The notes under the pieces: model-generated | Told to the model about the DNA's origin: nothing | The model's input: the letters and a program-made list of their open reading frames with translations, nothing else | Database searches by the model: none | Made by a program: the position numbers and the translations under genes | Assembly (NCBI RefSeq): GCF_052324685.1 | Contig: NC_135212.1 | Location: 8,990,778 to 9,054,777 of the forward strand | Direction of reading: 5' to 3' | Source of the DNA: Brachyhypopomus gauderio | Lineage: Eukaryota; Chordata; Actinopteri; Gymnotiformes; Hypopomidae | DNA length: 64,000 bases | Shown: positions 37,815 to 50,671 of the stretch, one piece after another | Layout: each line of letters starts with the position of its first letter | How positions within the stretch are numbered: the stretch's first letter is position 1

Positions 37815-40800
37815 TCAGACGTTGGGTTTCTCCGCCTCCCCAAGCGAGCCGATCTTCTCTAACGAAGGCGGTGCACGTTGACTATTTCCACTCAGGTCCG
37901 TTGATGCCTCCTTTCCATCCGGCACGTTTGTACCATCAGGACCTGACGAGTCCTCCGGGTTTCCCTTCCGTTCTGCGAGCCCCTTCACTTTGTGCACGAT
38001 GTAGAGATGTCTGCTGAGTGCCAGCCTGGACGTAAAACAGAGGCCGCAGTGCTGGCACTGGGGAGTGTCGCTGTCCGTCTTATGTTGAGGTATGTGCTCC
38101 TTGAACTGCTCTGGGTCCTCAGTGGTAAGGCCGCATTTGGCACAGCGGAGAAGGGTCTTCAAGCGTTTGGCAGGGCTGGCATCTGAGGCCACGCTGCCTC
38201 CTGTATCCTCACGGACCTTCTCAGCAGCCCTCTTTAGCTGCTACGGTAAACAAAGACAACCAATTAGAAAAACTCCTCAGGACGCGTCCCACTGTACACC
38301 AAGCTAAATTAATCTTAGAAAGTAGAGTAAATAGCTATTCGTGACTAGTTACTTGTGTCTTTAAAGTATAGATTGACGATCCAAACAATCTGCATGGATT
38401 CTACCCTTAGGGGGAAAAGGGTAATGAAAACATTTGTGCTTACCATCCCAGTGGCTTTATTTGTCTCTTGAGAATCTAAGTTGGTCATGAGACTGAAGTC
38501 TGGGTTCTTTATGCCGTGCATCAGACTGAGATGGTTCTTTAGCACTGAGTGTTTGGTGAAGGTTACCCTCTCATTTGTACAAAACCTTCAAGACAGTCCA
38601 GAGGACAAATCATATACTAACATCGAACAATATCAAATAAGAACATTAACATGTGAAATGTTATATAAAAAAAATATTTGCCCACATTTTAAATACAGCC
38701 ATTAATAGATAGACATTCCTCAAACAATCAATGACTTAGTTAAGCTAGTTATTACTCACTTGTTTCTTAACCAGTTAAAAACTATTTGTACACGGCATCA
38801 ACACCAATATATTAATATGCAAATGCCCTGGTGGCGTTTCCTGTTTTTAAGATTGTGATCATTCTCGTTAAAACATTTCACATGTTTGTATATTGATAAT
38901 ATTTTGTAGGGAGAGAACAGGAAATGTTCAGAAATAGAGATAAACTGATGAAAAATTTGCTAGTAAAAGCAAATTTGCTACATAAGGCTGAGTCATCTTT
39001 AAATCTAGCTAAATATGCATATGAATAATACAGATTTTGCAATTTCGCACACTTCCAAGTAAGGATCTTCCAGTAAACCTTTTTAAGAAAATTCAGGTGT
39101 ACATGACAAGCAGACAGACCACAGAACTGAAGGAGTTACTGGGTTATTACTTACTACATAAAATAAATGAATCTATTGTTAAATATTATCATCTTGATCT
39201 TACCAACATGTATAAACTTTCTTCTTCCCATCATGGTCATTACGAATGTGTCGTCGCAGACTTGTGGTGGAATTGAACGACCTTTCGCACAGCCGACAAG
39301 GATGTCTCTTTACAGACTTTAAAATGTAAACAAAGAATTGCTGGAATTACTTTTTTTGTGTAGGTCTGTGTACAAACTGTGAACACAGTGAAGTATTTGT
39401 GAGAATAGGTGAGTTCAGCACCACGGCTCCACCCCCAACCTGAATGGCAACTGCCAGTCCTCACCTTGCCATGAGTGGTCTTCATGTGACCGACATAGGT
39501 TTCCCTATCTGGGAGCCACAGAAGACATTCTCCACATGTCCAGCCAGCATTCTTCATACTCGACCCACTTGTTGATTTGCGTGAGCTTGAGCAGTTCCCC
39601 GTTTCCTTTCCAGCTCCATTACTGGGTTTGGGGACCTTTGGCTGGTGGTTTGCCGGTACACTTTTCACATGATGTGGTAGTGACACAGCCTCAAGCTTTG
39701 GCCCACCTTCTTTTTCACCTCTGAAGATGTCACCATGTGCACTCTGCAGAAAACCCAGAAAATTATATATTTTGTTTATTGTAAGATAAATTACTATGCC
39801 ATTAGAGTGACAAAACATTGCACATGCACACACTTAACCGAACAACAAACCTTGTAATGTTGTACCAATGCTAATTTTTGCAAGAAGAAGGATGTACACC
39901 CAGGACATCTGAATATACATGTACGCTGATGGAGATGCTGATACAGTAGTTGTTTCTTCTTAAAAACAGTCTCACAGGAGCACTTGTGTATCAGCCTACA
40001 ATGAACAAGCAGAATATGGCTTATTCCTGAGAATTAAGAATTAATTGACTACAGATTGATTTCTGAATAATGGGTTAATTTTCCTCCATCTATCTATGGT
40101 GTATGCTGATGAGGTTTAAATGGTGAAACTGATAGACCCACTTACTGATGTGAAGGTTCACTGCCACCATGCTTACTCTTGACATGCATGAGACAGCCGT
40201 CAGACGACTTGAAAGCGACAGGACAGATAGTGCACTTATAGAACACCTCGCAATGTTTCTCCTCAATGTGTCTCTTTAAGACAGGAAGCGACATGAATAG
40301 TGTCTCACAATGCAAGCACCTAAAAAAACAAAAACAAATACCACCCCCCCAAAAAACAACAACAAACAATAAGTACAAAACAACAAGACAATGTAATGTA
40401 AAAAAACAAAACAACACAAAAAAAAAACACACTTGTAGCTAAACACTCATAAAAGCCTTGTGGGTCAGCTAGCATTAAACAAAAATCAACTGGTCTCAAG
40501 CTTGTATTACTGTAGGCAATGTAAGTATTCCTTTGAAGAGGACATGTTGGTTTGAGTCTGGGTTACTTACGTGTACCCAACTTTGCGTGCATAATGGAGG
40601 CAGTTTTCCTTCACATGCTTCTGCAGGTCCACAGAGCGACTGAGAGTGCCACATTCCGGGCAGCAGTATGGAGACTTGTGGGTATGGATCCTCTGGTGCG
40701 CCCTGTAGCTACACTTGTTCGGTAGCAACATTGTGCAAACTCTGCACATCTGTTTGGAACAAACCGTCACCACCGTATTCAGAGATAAAACAGCGCTGGC

Positions 40801-43096
40801 ATAAAAATGTAATTCATTTGAGAATTAATGGTTACAGTGAAATCCAATTTGTCTAATTGCTATTACTCACCAAGCCCTCAGAATCTATGGATGACCTCTG
40901 ATAGTGACCTGCAAGAGCTGTATAATCCAACATCTGCTTATTGCACTCTAAACATTTGAGTCCATGCTGGATGACTTTGTCTGGATAGAGAGGCATGGCA
41001 ATTAGGTTTTTGGATGACTGTACAGCACTTCGTCCTCGATTCATCTGTGATGCGGTTTGTTCAGACTTGGTAGGCACCAACATCTGGTCGACAGCAATAG
41101 GCTTCATGAACAGCTGAGAACACTGCATCATCATGCCCTTGTTCTTGTGATCTCGAGCATGTGCTAAGAGTGCACACCTGTTGAAGAACACAAGGGTTTT
41201 TGAGCAGTTGGTGCAGGCCACTTCAATATGGACACTTCGTCTACTGTAATGAAAGGCAAGACTCCTCTCAAGTCCGAATGAATCGCCACACTCCAGACAG
41301 CAGTAGCCGTGTGGTGGAAGGTTAATATTGCTGTCAGGTGGTGGACTCAAGTTGGGTACATAAGTTGGCACAGGGTTTGAGTAATTCAGCAGTCTATTTA
41401 AAGTGCCAGCAGCAGTATTAGGGATAATGGCACGTGCGTTTGGTGAAGTCTTTTTAACTTGGTGCACTAAAGGTACACTGCTGCACACAGTAGGGGATGA
41501 CAGCTGGGGTTGCTCCTGCCTATGGGTGGAGGACCTTGCTGTAACAGAAGCAGCAACGCTGTGAGGTACCAGATTGAGGTTTGCCAAGTGTAAAGCTTTC
41601 GGAAGGTAATTTGGATTGGTAGGGCAGCCGGTTTGAGCTGGAGATGCCTTCTTGTGCTTATTTGCTCTCTGAGCTCTTTTCAAACCACAATTAGTATTCT
41701 GGAACTGGGACTTCTTTGAACACCTAACTGCTTCGAAACTTGATGTGTAACCCAAGAGAGGTGGCTTAGAGCACACCTGCTTCCCATTCTCAAAAATTAC
41801 ATCGCTCACGGCATCATGGGAATAACTCGTAGGCAATGTTTTAGAAAATCCATCCTCAACTGAAGACTGAGATGGAGATGATCCAAAGGGTGATTGGAGA
41901 TCTTCAGTTTCAGAATCCGGAAATATACTAGTGACAGTTCGTTTGATTTGACCAGAGGAGGTTTTGATTGTCTTTATTCTGACTCTTGGTATAGCTGGGG
42001 GTGAACCAGTAGCCAAAGCAGGAGAAGCTTTTCCACTGCTGTCACTGCATATACTCACAGGACTCTCAGGCTGCTTAACTAATCGTTTCACTACCTCAAG
42101 GGGACTTCTTGGGCTCCTTGGTGATATGGGCACTTTGGGGCTAACCCTAGTTGTCTCTTCACGAGTCACTAGCAAGTCCCTTGGGATTGTTTGCTCACCT
42201 GTATCTTTTGTCCCATTCAAACCCACTAATGCATCAATGCAAGATGATAGTTTGGCGTTATGAGTCTTGATACAGGGGGGAGGAGTAGAAGGATTGGTTT
42301 CAGGAGTTGGATATGCATTTGTTCCAACATCAGCAATGCAGTCATCTTTCACGTGGTCATATCTCTTTTCCACTTCATCATTTTTGCTGCACTCCAAACT
42401 CTTATCTGTGTGGGGCATGGCATTGCTATTGGAATTATTCATGAATTTAGAGCCAGGGTCGCTTTTATGGCACTTGTCAATCATGCTATTTTCTTCTGTT
42501 GTCCCCTGACTGTTTGACATAGTGGAATCTGCAGACACAAACAGGGAGTCATGTGGGAATAATGGTCCATGGTCAGGATGGTCATTAATACCATGGTTCT
42601 GCATGTCTTCTGACTCCGGGCTGGATATAGGACTGAAATCAGGCAATGATTTTGAAAGAGGTGTAACTTTTTCTGTCTTGTAGGCCATAGGTATTTTTTC
42701 CAAGAAACTTTCAGAGCAGTCCCCATTTAGAGGTGATGTATCCAACATGGTATAATTGCTGTGACTAACAAGATGTGCCTCAAGGGAGCTAGGAGAACTC
42801 CTGAAACCATTTTGCAAGAGATGTCCCAGCTGAGAGCTCTCTTTCTCCATAAGTGGTTCATAAGAGTCCTGTCGATTAGTGTTCTTCACTATAACACTGA
42901 CAGCTGGAGCATCTGATGTAGTCACTGGATGAGGGACTGACATTGTGGCATCCATACACATTTCTGCATGCTTAAGGTGGCCCTCGGTTTCATCCTGACT
43001 CTCCTGAATGGCCTCTTTGGCATCCAGACTGGTAGCATCAGGGATGTCAAAGGCAGCCAAGAGATCATCAAAATCAGGGGTCTTCATGTCACCCAT
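37815..43096 (-). CDS. znf592: ZNF592 (C2H2 zinc-finger protein, complete)
   Basis: A large nuclear C2H2 protein of the ZNF592/ZNF687/ZMYND8 corepressor group (family knowledge). Eight coding exons: 40871-43096, 40571-40749, 40146-40319, 39851-39995, 39465-39743, 39204-39316, 38444-38585 and 37815-38237. Phase is intact throughout, giving about 1226 residues. It begins [20 protein letters not shown], the N-terminal signature of this group. The next segments ([11 protein letters not shown]-like, [40 protein letters not shown]) match ZNF592. The fingers are scattered over exons 1-8, for example [40 protein letters not shown] and [20 protein letters not shown]. The last is [21 protein letters not shown] splice acceptor 21 bases before the ATG (about 43117) shows a further non-coding 5' exon. 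The tail after the last finger is short and Ser/Glu/Pro-rich. Confidence 0.96.
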
Positions 43097-43139
43097 GATT
43101 GATATATTTCAAAAACCTGACAAATCAAAATAGAAATGT

Positions 43140-46100
43140 GTGAATGGTATTTTCAGTGTTCAAAATAAACACGTTTTAGAAATGATTTAAAAAATGTATT
43201 CAAAACATTTAAATGCACCCTGAAACAGAATATAAATACATTTATTTTCCTTTCATAGTATTGTTATAATCATTATTTAGCTAATGAATTACCATTTGAA
43301 TTCCAGTTATTCACTGTAGCCAATCTGCAAGGTTTAACTTCTCCATGAGCTGTTTCCGAGACCACCATCTCCTTCTTACTGGCACTTTCAGGTAGATCCA
43401 TAATAGGCAGGAGTTTCAGTGGTGTGCAAACACGATATTGTTTAATTGTTCAAGCCTTGGTGTGCCTGCCATATTATATATTTGAGATAAATGTAATTCC
43501 GGTGTTACCTGGACAATTTTATATCTTGGTGGCAAGCCAATTTGAGCCAGCTATTTGGGAAACATACAAGTATTACATGCCACACAAACAAGTGATCTTG
43601 ATATGCTAGCTCGGTGGTTAACTAACACTCAAAATAGCTAAACCGGCTAGCCATGTTAGCTATCTGGCTCTTTAATTTACACTGCATGCAAGACACCTCA
43701 CACGTCCCCAACTAACTGTGAAAATAATTGTGTAGTTAGTTCTCTACCTTGCTGAAAACGCCAGTCATCCAACTAGTACAGTTAACTAGTTAACATTAAA
43801 AGTGTAAAGCCAAGCTAGCTAGTAACTACCACACTATGTTGACAGCACACCAAAGTGTGTTATGGATATTACCTCGCTTACCAAAATTCCCTTTATATTT
43901 TTTCCGGGTATGCGGTTAGGAAACTATACTGGTTGTATTAGACACTATCTCAGACTATCCGCTTGTTCATTTATGTCAAGTATCCTGCTGGTTTCCGAGA
44001 CAAACGCTAAAGTAGCTAAACGAGCTAGCTACGTGGCTAGCGAGCAACGGTCGCTGTGGCTTATCGATAGCTAGCTAGCTAACTGCTAGCTGGCTTTTAA
44101 ATTAAACCTGACGTGTAGTCCGTTTACTATTCAAGATGAAGTGGCGGTTTGTTTAAAGTGCGTTCGCAAGGCATGCAGACTAAAGAGCCAGCGCCACACG
44201 TCCATATATATTATCATTTAAGTGTTGTATAAAATGCGTGTTGTTTACATCCCTCCGTCGCGCCTGCCATTTCCTGCCTTGGCAACAGTACACAAGCGGG
44301 CCAATCGTACCTACCAGTAGGACCCCAGCGCCCCAGCGGGAGGACGTCACCACAGCTCATCGCAGGATGTAAAAAGTACTCAAATAACATCGTATAACAG
44401 ACGCTGACGTTGTTGTGGCGTCACGCACATGTATCTGTGATACCAGATAACAATTCCTAATTACTCTTATTGAAAACTGCAAAATGAAAAGAGAGTTTCA
44501 GTTACGTCCAAAAGCTCTTTGCAGGGCGAAATGTAGGCACATCCATGTTTATGCCTGACTAAAAACCGATGAAGAAAAAAAATCAGCGCCGTTGTTTTTT
44601 TGTCAGTTAAACAAAACAATTATGAATTTTAAGTTTGCATGACATGTTTTTGTTACTTTTTAAACTATTCAAATAGTTAATGCAAAATTGCATTACTCCA
44701 ACTCCATGTAAAACTATTCATGTCTCAGTTGGTTTTAAGAGTCTAAAAATGAAAACAACAGATTAAATTTCATACTTTCTATTAATGGTTTCGAAACAAG
44801 GTCACTTTACTATTAGAACACATGTATTTTTTCTATTTCTTTTTTATTTACAGGGTGACATCTTTCATGTTGTGCAATAAAAAAGTTTGTTGTTGATGAA
44901 AAATATGAATATTGCAGAGTGCAAATGTGAAAGACTCAAGCAGTGTCAGTATTCAGTTACTCATGAACAAATAAAATAAGTATACAGCATGTAATGTGTT
45001 ACATAAAAGGTTTTCCCAAAATAACACAGAAACGTGATGATTATCCACAGCTATGTGGACTCTGAAAATTACACATCAGATATTGTCGAGTTTTCAAGAG
45101 TGGTTCATTTACTTTTTCAGCATTTGATGGCCTCTCTTATCTAGAGTGACTTACATATTTTTCAGTATGTCAGTATGTGTACTCCCTGGGACCTGAATCC
45201 ATGACCTTGATGTTGTATGTACAGTGAGGAAAATTTGAACCCTAACCTGCGATTTTGGAAGTTGTCCCATTTAGAAATCATGGGGGGCATGTCCACTGCA
45301 AAAGACATAATCTAGAAATCACAATGTATAATTAGAAAAAAATATATTATTAAAGTAGCAGGACTCGACACCATGACTCTCATTTTGGGCTGAATCATGT
45401 GTCCTGATAACACATAATAATTTTGCACCTGAGATTCTTCCACTATATGCAAACAAATGTCATGTTTTTTTGGCTTCTTTTTGCAGTTCACAACTTCTTT
45501 TGTGGATATATAAGAATGACAAGAGTTACCACCTGAAAGGACTGAATCTTCAGGTTTGGGGCTCTCTAGCAGTAGAGAACACAACAGTAATAGTATAAAG
45601 GCATATGGATAATTTACAGCAAATAAGCTTCTGTTTCATCTAAGGTAGATGCTGTTACTAGATCTATGCCTAATGTCTACAAGCAACTACCAGACTGAAT
45701 TGAATATTGCCATTAATAAGGACACATGAAGATATCTTTTCTGAATCTGTTCTTACTATTTTGTCAGATACATGATTGACAATAGTACTATCACAGTACG
45801 GAGCCCCCTGCTGGCCGCCTCCGTCTGCAGCGACAGTATTTCATGTTGTCCTGTTGTTGTTGCGCTGTGTTGCGAGGCCCATTAGGATTCCCGACACCTG
45901 AGTGTCGTTTGTCCGTCTATATGTCTTGTCTGTACGAGTTGACTGCTGGTTATTGTATCCTTAATTTGGAGTACGTCGCGGGTTTTGTGTTGTGCACTTT
46001 CTTAATTAAATCCCCCCTTTTCCGGGAGACTGGCATGATCGTTATCTTATTTTTGCACTCCTTGCCCGCGTCACACGCCTTTTATATGAACTCCTTTTAC

Positions 46101-46430
46101 TGTCCTAGCCTTTGATCACTTTTAAGTGCTAGAAATTAAGACTTTCGTTTTATAAGACCTTTAATTAAACTGCACTGCATATACTTTATATTTGCTTACC
46201 TAATTTTTTAAATTCTCGGTTATTTTTAATTTATTATTTATGTCAAATGTTTACATTTTAAAATGTAATTCTATACAAATGAAGATGATGATGTTGATAG
46301 TTATTAACACCAGATTCACCAACAGACAACATGCAAATCCTGCTGCATCTTTCCATTATATTACTTATTTTATTTACATAGTGAACAATTTCAACTTGCT
46401 GCTAATTTGTTAATGAGAACTGTGATTCCT
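43140..46430. other. znf592 5' region and intergenic
   Basis: 43.6-44.35 kb contains many GCTAGC-type motifs and rises in GC near 44250-44350, a likely promoter/5' UTR area for znf592, though no untranslated exon can be placed with confidence. 44.4-46.4 kb is AT-rich with only a degraded dispersed repeat at 45.1 kb. No gene seen. Confidence 0.5.
45108..45205. repeat. Degraded tRNA-like dispersed repeat
   Basis: Contains GCCTCTCTTATCTAGAGTGACTT and then CTCCCTGGGACCTGAATCCATGACC. It resembles the widespread fish repeat that pairs a TTATCCAGAGCGACTTAC block with an inverted tRNA-like end. It shares its first block with the repeat at 4.2 kb. Confidence 0.5.
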
Positions 46431-46529
46431 CTGTATCGGTCTATAGGGTATGATGGACCCAGACATATGCAACATTTGATGGGGCATGGTGGCCTCTGAA
46501 ACTAATCTATAAGGTGAACAAAATTTAGA

Positions 46530-46720
46530 CCGACACTCAGAGTGAAAATGAGACTACCTAGACCTACATGGCCATTTGCAGAGCTGCAAATAGATTTCAT
46601 AGGTCCATATAAATATGTACAATTAAATATAGACTGCTTCTCAAAGTGGCTGTAAGCATTCCTAACTGTTCATGACACACTCAATGTGGCTGCAGTGTTA
46701 CTAACAGGAATGACTCAAAG
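46530..46720 (+). mobile_element. Short retroviral-type integrase fossil
   Basis: A stretch of under 200 bases resembles the integrase-core region of retroviral/LTR pol genes. It is broken, with several interruptions over its short length. No LTRs or neighbouring parts were found, so it is an old isolated fragment. Family level beyond retrovirus-like is not assignable. Confidence 0.4.
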
Positions 46721-46729
46721 AAAGAGCTG

Positions 46730-48200
46730 ACTGTGCATGACTGACCATGATAGGCGAAACCATTTCACAGGTCACATAAGTTAAAAAAATTATGTGCCAA
46801 GCTCTAGTATTAAAAAACAACAATAAATGCACACCATACTTAAAGCTCCCATGTTGTGCTTCACTGTTATGTGTGTGAGGGAGTCTGTACACACTGTTCC
46901 AGTGAAACGTCTATCCTGGGACCCACCCTAACCCTTGGATCTCTACACCTGGTGTGTGGTGGGGAGTTGGGTTTCTGTGTTGTTTTTCATTGTTGTTGTT
47001 GTTTAACTCCCTCTCGTATAAGTTTGCCTGCATTTTGGTGATGACAAAAGATTTAAGTCTCACACACAAAACAAGTGTTACATGTTCAATTAGAAAATAT
47101 AAATCTGAAAATGTTAAGTTTAAATCACCATACATGAAGAAAAAAAATCATAATGTATGAAGATTACTTATAAGTAAGGGAACTTCAATTTTCCTGTCAG
47201 GCTCCAGCTCAGACCCAGCCAAACATGGACACAATCACCAACAGAGCACTCATGCCTGTCACTAAGCCAATCAGACATCGCCAACCTGTCAATCACCCAG
47301 TCAGACATCTCCATCCTGTCAATCAGCTAGTCAGACAGTCCCACTAACAACACAGCTATCATCCATGTCCACGCCCCCAATCACCCACTCATTGATTCAC
47401 AGGTTCCTGCAGCCTCTGCTTTGCATTGACCAGCTCTCTTCTGAGTGCTCATCTAACAAACCCTAAAGACTACTTTTTCCTTTTGCTACCTGCTTTTATT
47501 TAAATTCCATGTTGCCCTGTTTTCTCCAGTTTTGTGTCCTTGTTCTTCATTAAAATAAATTTTTGCTGCGTCATTTCAGGCGAAGACTTAAGTGATCTTT
47601 ACAATGCAGTCGTCATTAAAGATGAAGGATAAGTGATCACAGCCCTTTGGAGATGAATGTTAGGAGCTGGGAGAACGTGAACTAATTGCCTCACCTAACC
47701 ATATTAACCTGAGCTGACGACAAGGAAAGGTCAATGTACTGTCAGAGACCAAATGAAGAAAAAAGAAAACAGTGATAGCCATATAAAGTGGTTTGAACCA
47801 CACGTCAACATGGACCAAACCCGGCGGCACGGACGTCTAACTTGGCTCAGAAATAACGGACCGGCTGCAACACGATCCTGCATAAAGCATCATACAGCCA
47901 CCATGGTCATGCACATGCGACTTATTATGTGACAAGCGATTTTGTACAAAACCCTGTGCAGGAGCAGATGCCAAAGTCTGGATAATCTCCGTATTTAAAA
48001 ATATAGAAATGGCGATCTCCATCTGAAATGTGAACACTGGCGGTGTTGTTGGGGGACCTTTTCAGCAAATCTTACAAAGGCTGGTTTATAAGCATATTCT
48101 CATAGTCAATTCGTGGATGGAAGTAATTACGTATGACCAAGAACGATCAGCGTCCTTTTGAGTTTTTGATGATTTAGGTAGTGAGCAAATGATAGTAGAT
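46730..48200. other. Intergenic, no gene seen
   Basis: It includes a short imperfect repeat at 47262-47345 (three copies of a unit with CCAATCAGACATC and CCTGTCAATCA). It also has a possible element tail at 47440-47580 (GTTTTGTGTCCTTGTTCTTC then ATTAAAATAAA). No supported coding sequence. Confidence 0.5.
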
Positions 48201-48204
48201 TTTT

Positions 48205-49455
48205 TGCACATCATTGCACTTTTAAAGGGATGCGTGTGGGATGGTGGACCCCCTCCAATAGTATACGGCGCGAGACTGGGAGACTCTCACCATGGCTCTC
48301 TCATCCTGGCTGCACCGCGCTGGTGAAGTTCCGTTATAGTCTCGCGTGATAGGAATTTCTAAATAAAAGTAATAAATGCAAATTTACCGTTTCTACATAA
48401 ATAACTACATATACTAGTTATACCTTCACTCTTTGTATTTACGAAACATCCTACATGGCATTATATGGATGTTTGCAAAGGATTTGAAAACTTCAATGCA
48501 CATTTAACTTAATGTTTTGCAGATAAAATTCAGGTAGAAATACATGAAAACACACAAACAAAATATTTCCATTTAGAACTTTATTTTTGCAAAAGCCGCA
48601 TGGCTTCCCCTCTTTAAACACTGTTCAATTTACAGTTGATTGGTATTCCCAATTTGTCAAGCATTGTTCATTGTTCCCATGCGAAGTTTACAATGCAGAG
48701 AACTTAACAGGCTATTCTTAAATGTTTTCCTCTCCATAAAGTAACTTTATGAACATATACACTGCCAATACAAGACTAGAATGTAAGATTCGTTTGTCTA
48801 CAAAAACGAGGTATTTTAACTTACACTAAACGCTGGCGTCGGCCATCGTTTTGCACACGAACGAGCATGCGCGAGATCAGGAACGCGTTTGTGCCATGGC
48901 CAGGCAGCCACACACACGCAGCCACGGGGAGGTGGTCTCTTTTCTCGAGCTGTACCCTCCTCGACCCAAGTGCAGAATGCTCACTAGGGGGAGCCAGTGA
49001 GTCAGGGGAGTTAATGGAGCTGGAATGATTTGTGGATGGTGAAAAAATAGCGGGAATGAAAGTGGTCAGGTGAAACTATGAAACAGCAGGACTGAACCAG
49101 CTGGGGATGGTAAATATGTGCTCTTCCACTGTGCGAAGGGTGCTGGTATGAAACTTCTAAGGAACGGAACGCAAAAAAAAACAGAAAAAGCCAAAAAGCC
49201 ATTGGATTTGCCAAAACGCTTGCTCAGAGTTACTTGCCTCAAACAAAGGGCAACATTTCCCCAACAAACGATAACCAGATGAAATATGCAAAGGAACACT
49301 TTCTTATGGCTGTTTAAAATAGCATGCTAGTCACCCTCTACTAACCTGTGGACTTAGAGCCCAGTTTGTCTGCACCATCAGTGCTGATTAGAGGCTAATC
49401 ACAGGTAGCTCTGATGACCCAAGAGAACCCTGGGAAAGTTAGGCAGTGGAGATTG
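48205..49455 (+). repeat. Unclassified dispersed repeat, copy A (with internal extra DNA)
   Basis: 48208-48252 (CATTGCACTTTTAAAGGGAT ... GGTGGACCC) and 48958-49455 (GACCCAAGTGCAGAATGCTC, then CACTAGGGGGAG) together match one continuous repeat at 59965-60680. The intervening roughly 700 bases (48253-48957) have no counterpart there. Similarity continues weakly through CTTCTAAGGAACGGAACGCA and AGAACCCTGGGAAAGTTAGG. The class is unknown. Confidence 0.6.
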
Positions 49456-49459
49456 ATTA

Positions 49460-50639
49460 GACACAGGCGATCCACCATACGAGCTACATTCGATGGGAAC
49501 GTAACCCCTTTGATGTCAGTAGAATTCATGCTGTATTGTATGGCAGTATAAAGGCAGGAAAATTTGAGTACATAATCTACATGTATTGCACTGGCTGGAG
49601 ACATTAGTAAGTAAGCAGGACTACCTCATGTGTAATGACACTTAATAGATGACAAATAGTACCTGCACTCATTGGTTTTAGGTGTGGTGAAAACAGGAAA
49701 AACATTCTTTATGGGAAAGCCTCTGCTGGCCTGTTTCTTGGAAATAATGGGGCATGGTCTCCACAACATTAACAGATAGCTCTCACAATATGATTTGAGC
49801 ATTTGCTTTGCACGCATACAGAAGGTGATCGCCCTGGCTCTGCATGGCAGCATGTTTGCTGACGCTTTAGCCAAGTGGTAATGTACTAATAGGTATAGGA
49901 CAAAGCCCAGTGTCAACATGGAGACGTGCACTACAGTGATGGTCAACACAAATGTGCCCACGGTAAGTTGGCCCACACTGCACAAAGCTGCTTGGCTACA
50001 CGTGATGCAGCAGTGTCTCGTGAGAAGCCTACATTTTGTGGAAAAATAGGTCAACAAATGGTTAGAAGTAGGCTTTGTCAAACACTTTTGAGGAATCTTA
50101 TTCAACTAAGCTGTCTAACCGGTTAATCATGCATTCCTTTATTCCAGCACTACACATTTGTATGGTCTTCCTTCTCAAAATACAAGCAAATACTTGTACT
50201 ATTATTTTAACATTAAAATTACTTTGATGAATCATTCGATTATTGTGATTAACATTACATTTTTTATAATACGAATGCCTAAAAACATTGGACGCCAGAA
50301 GTGAAATAAAAATCCTTTTCTCTATACAGTTTCAACATTGTTTAGAAAACCCTAGGTCCTTATGAAAATGTTTTCCTCCATATGGAAATGTGATTACAAA
50401 TGTGAGAGAATGCCAATACACTGCTGCTTTTTGAGTAAGGTCATATGGCTTATCCAGAACATACTGTGACCTTATGAAGACACTGAGTTACTCTCTTGAG
50501 CATGTTTTACTTAAATGTTTTTACAACCTTTTTAAATGAACTACATTTTAAATAGCATATTCTGTAAGCATTAATATGCTGCCCTGACTCAGAGACCTCT
50601 GAATGTGGTGAGTTATCTGAATTTGATCAGCACAAGATG

Positions 50640-50671
<32 letters not shown>

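Noticed and set aside
49626-50105. 159-residue minus-strand open frame
   Set aside because: No recognisable motif, Cys/Leu/Thr-rich composition typical of chance, and the opposite strand is equally open in parts.
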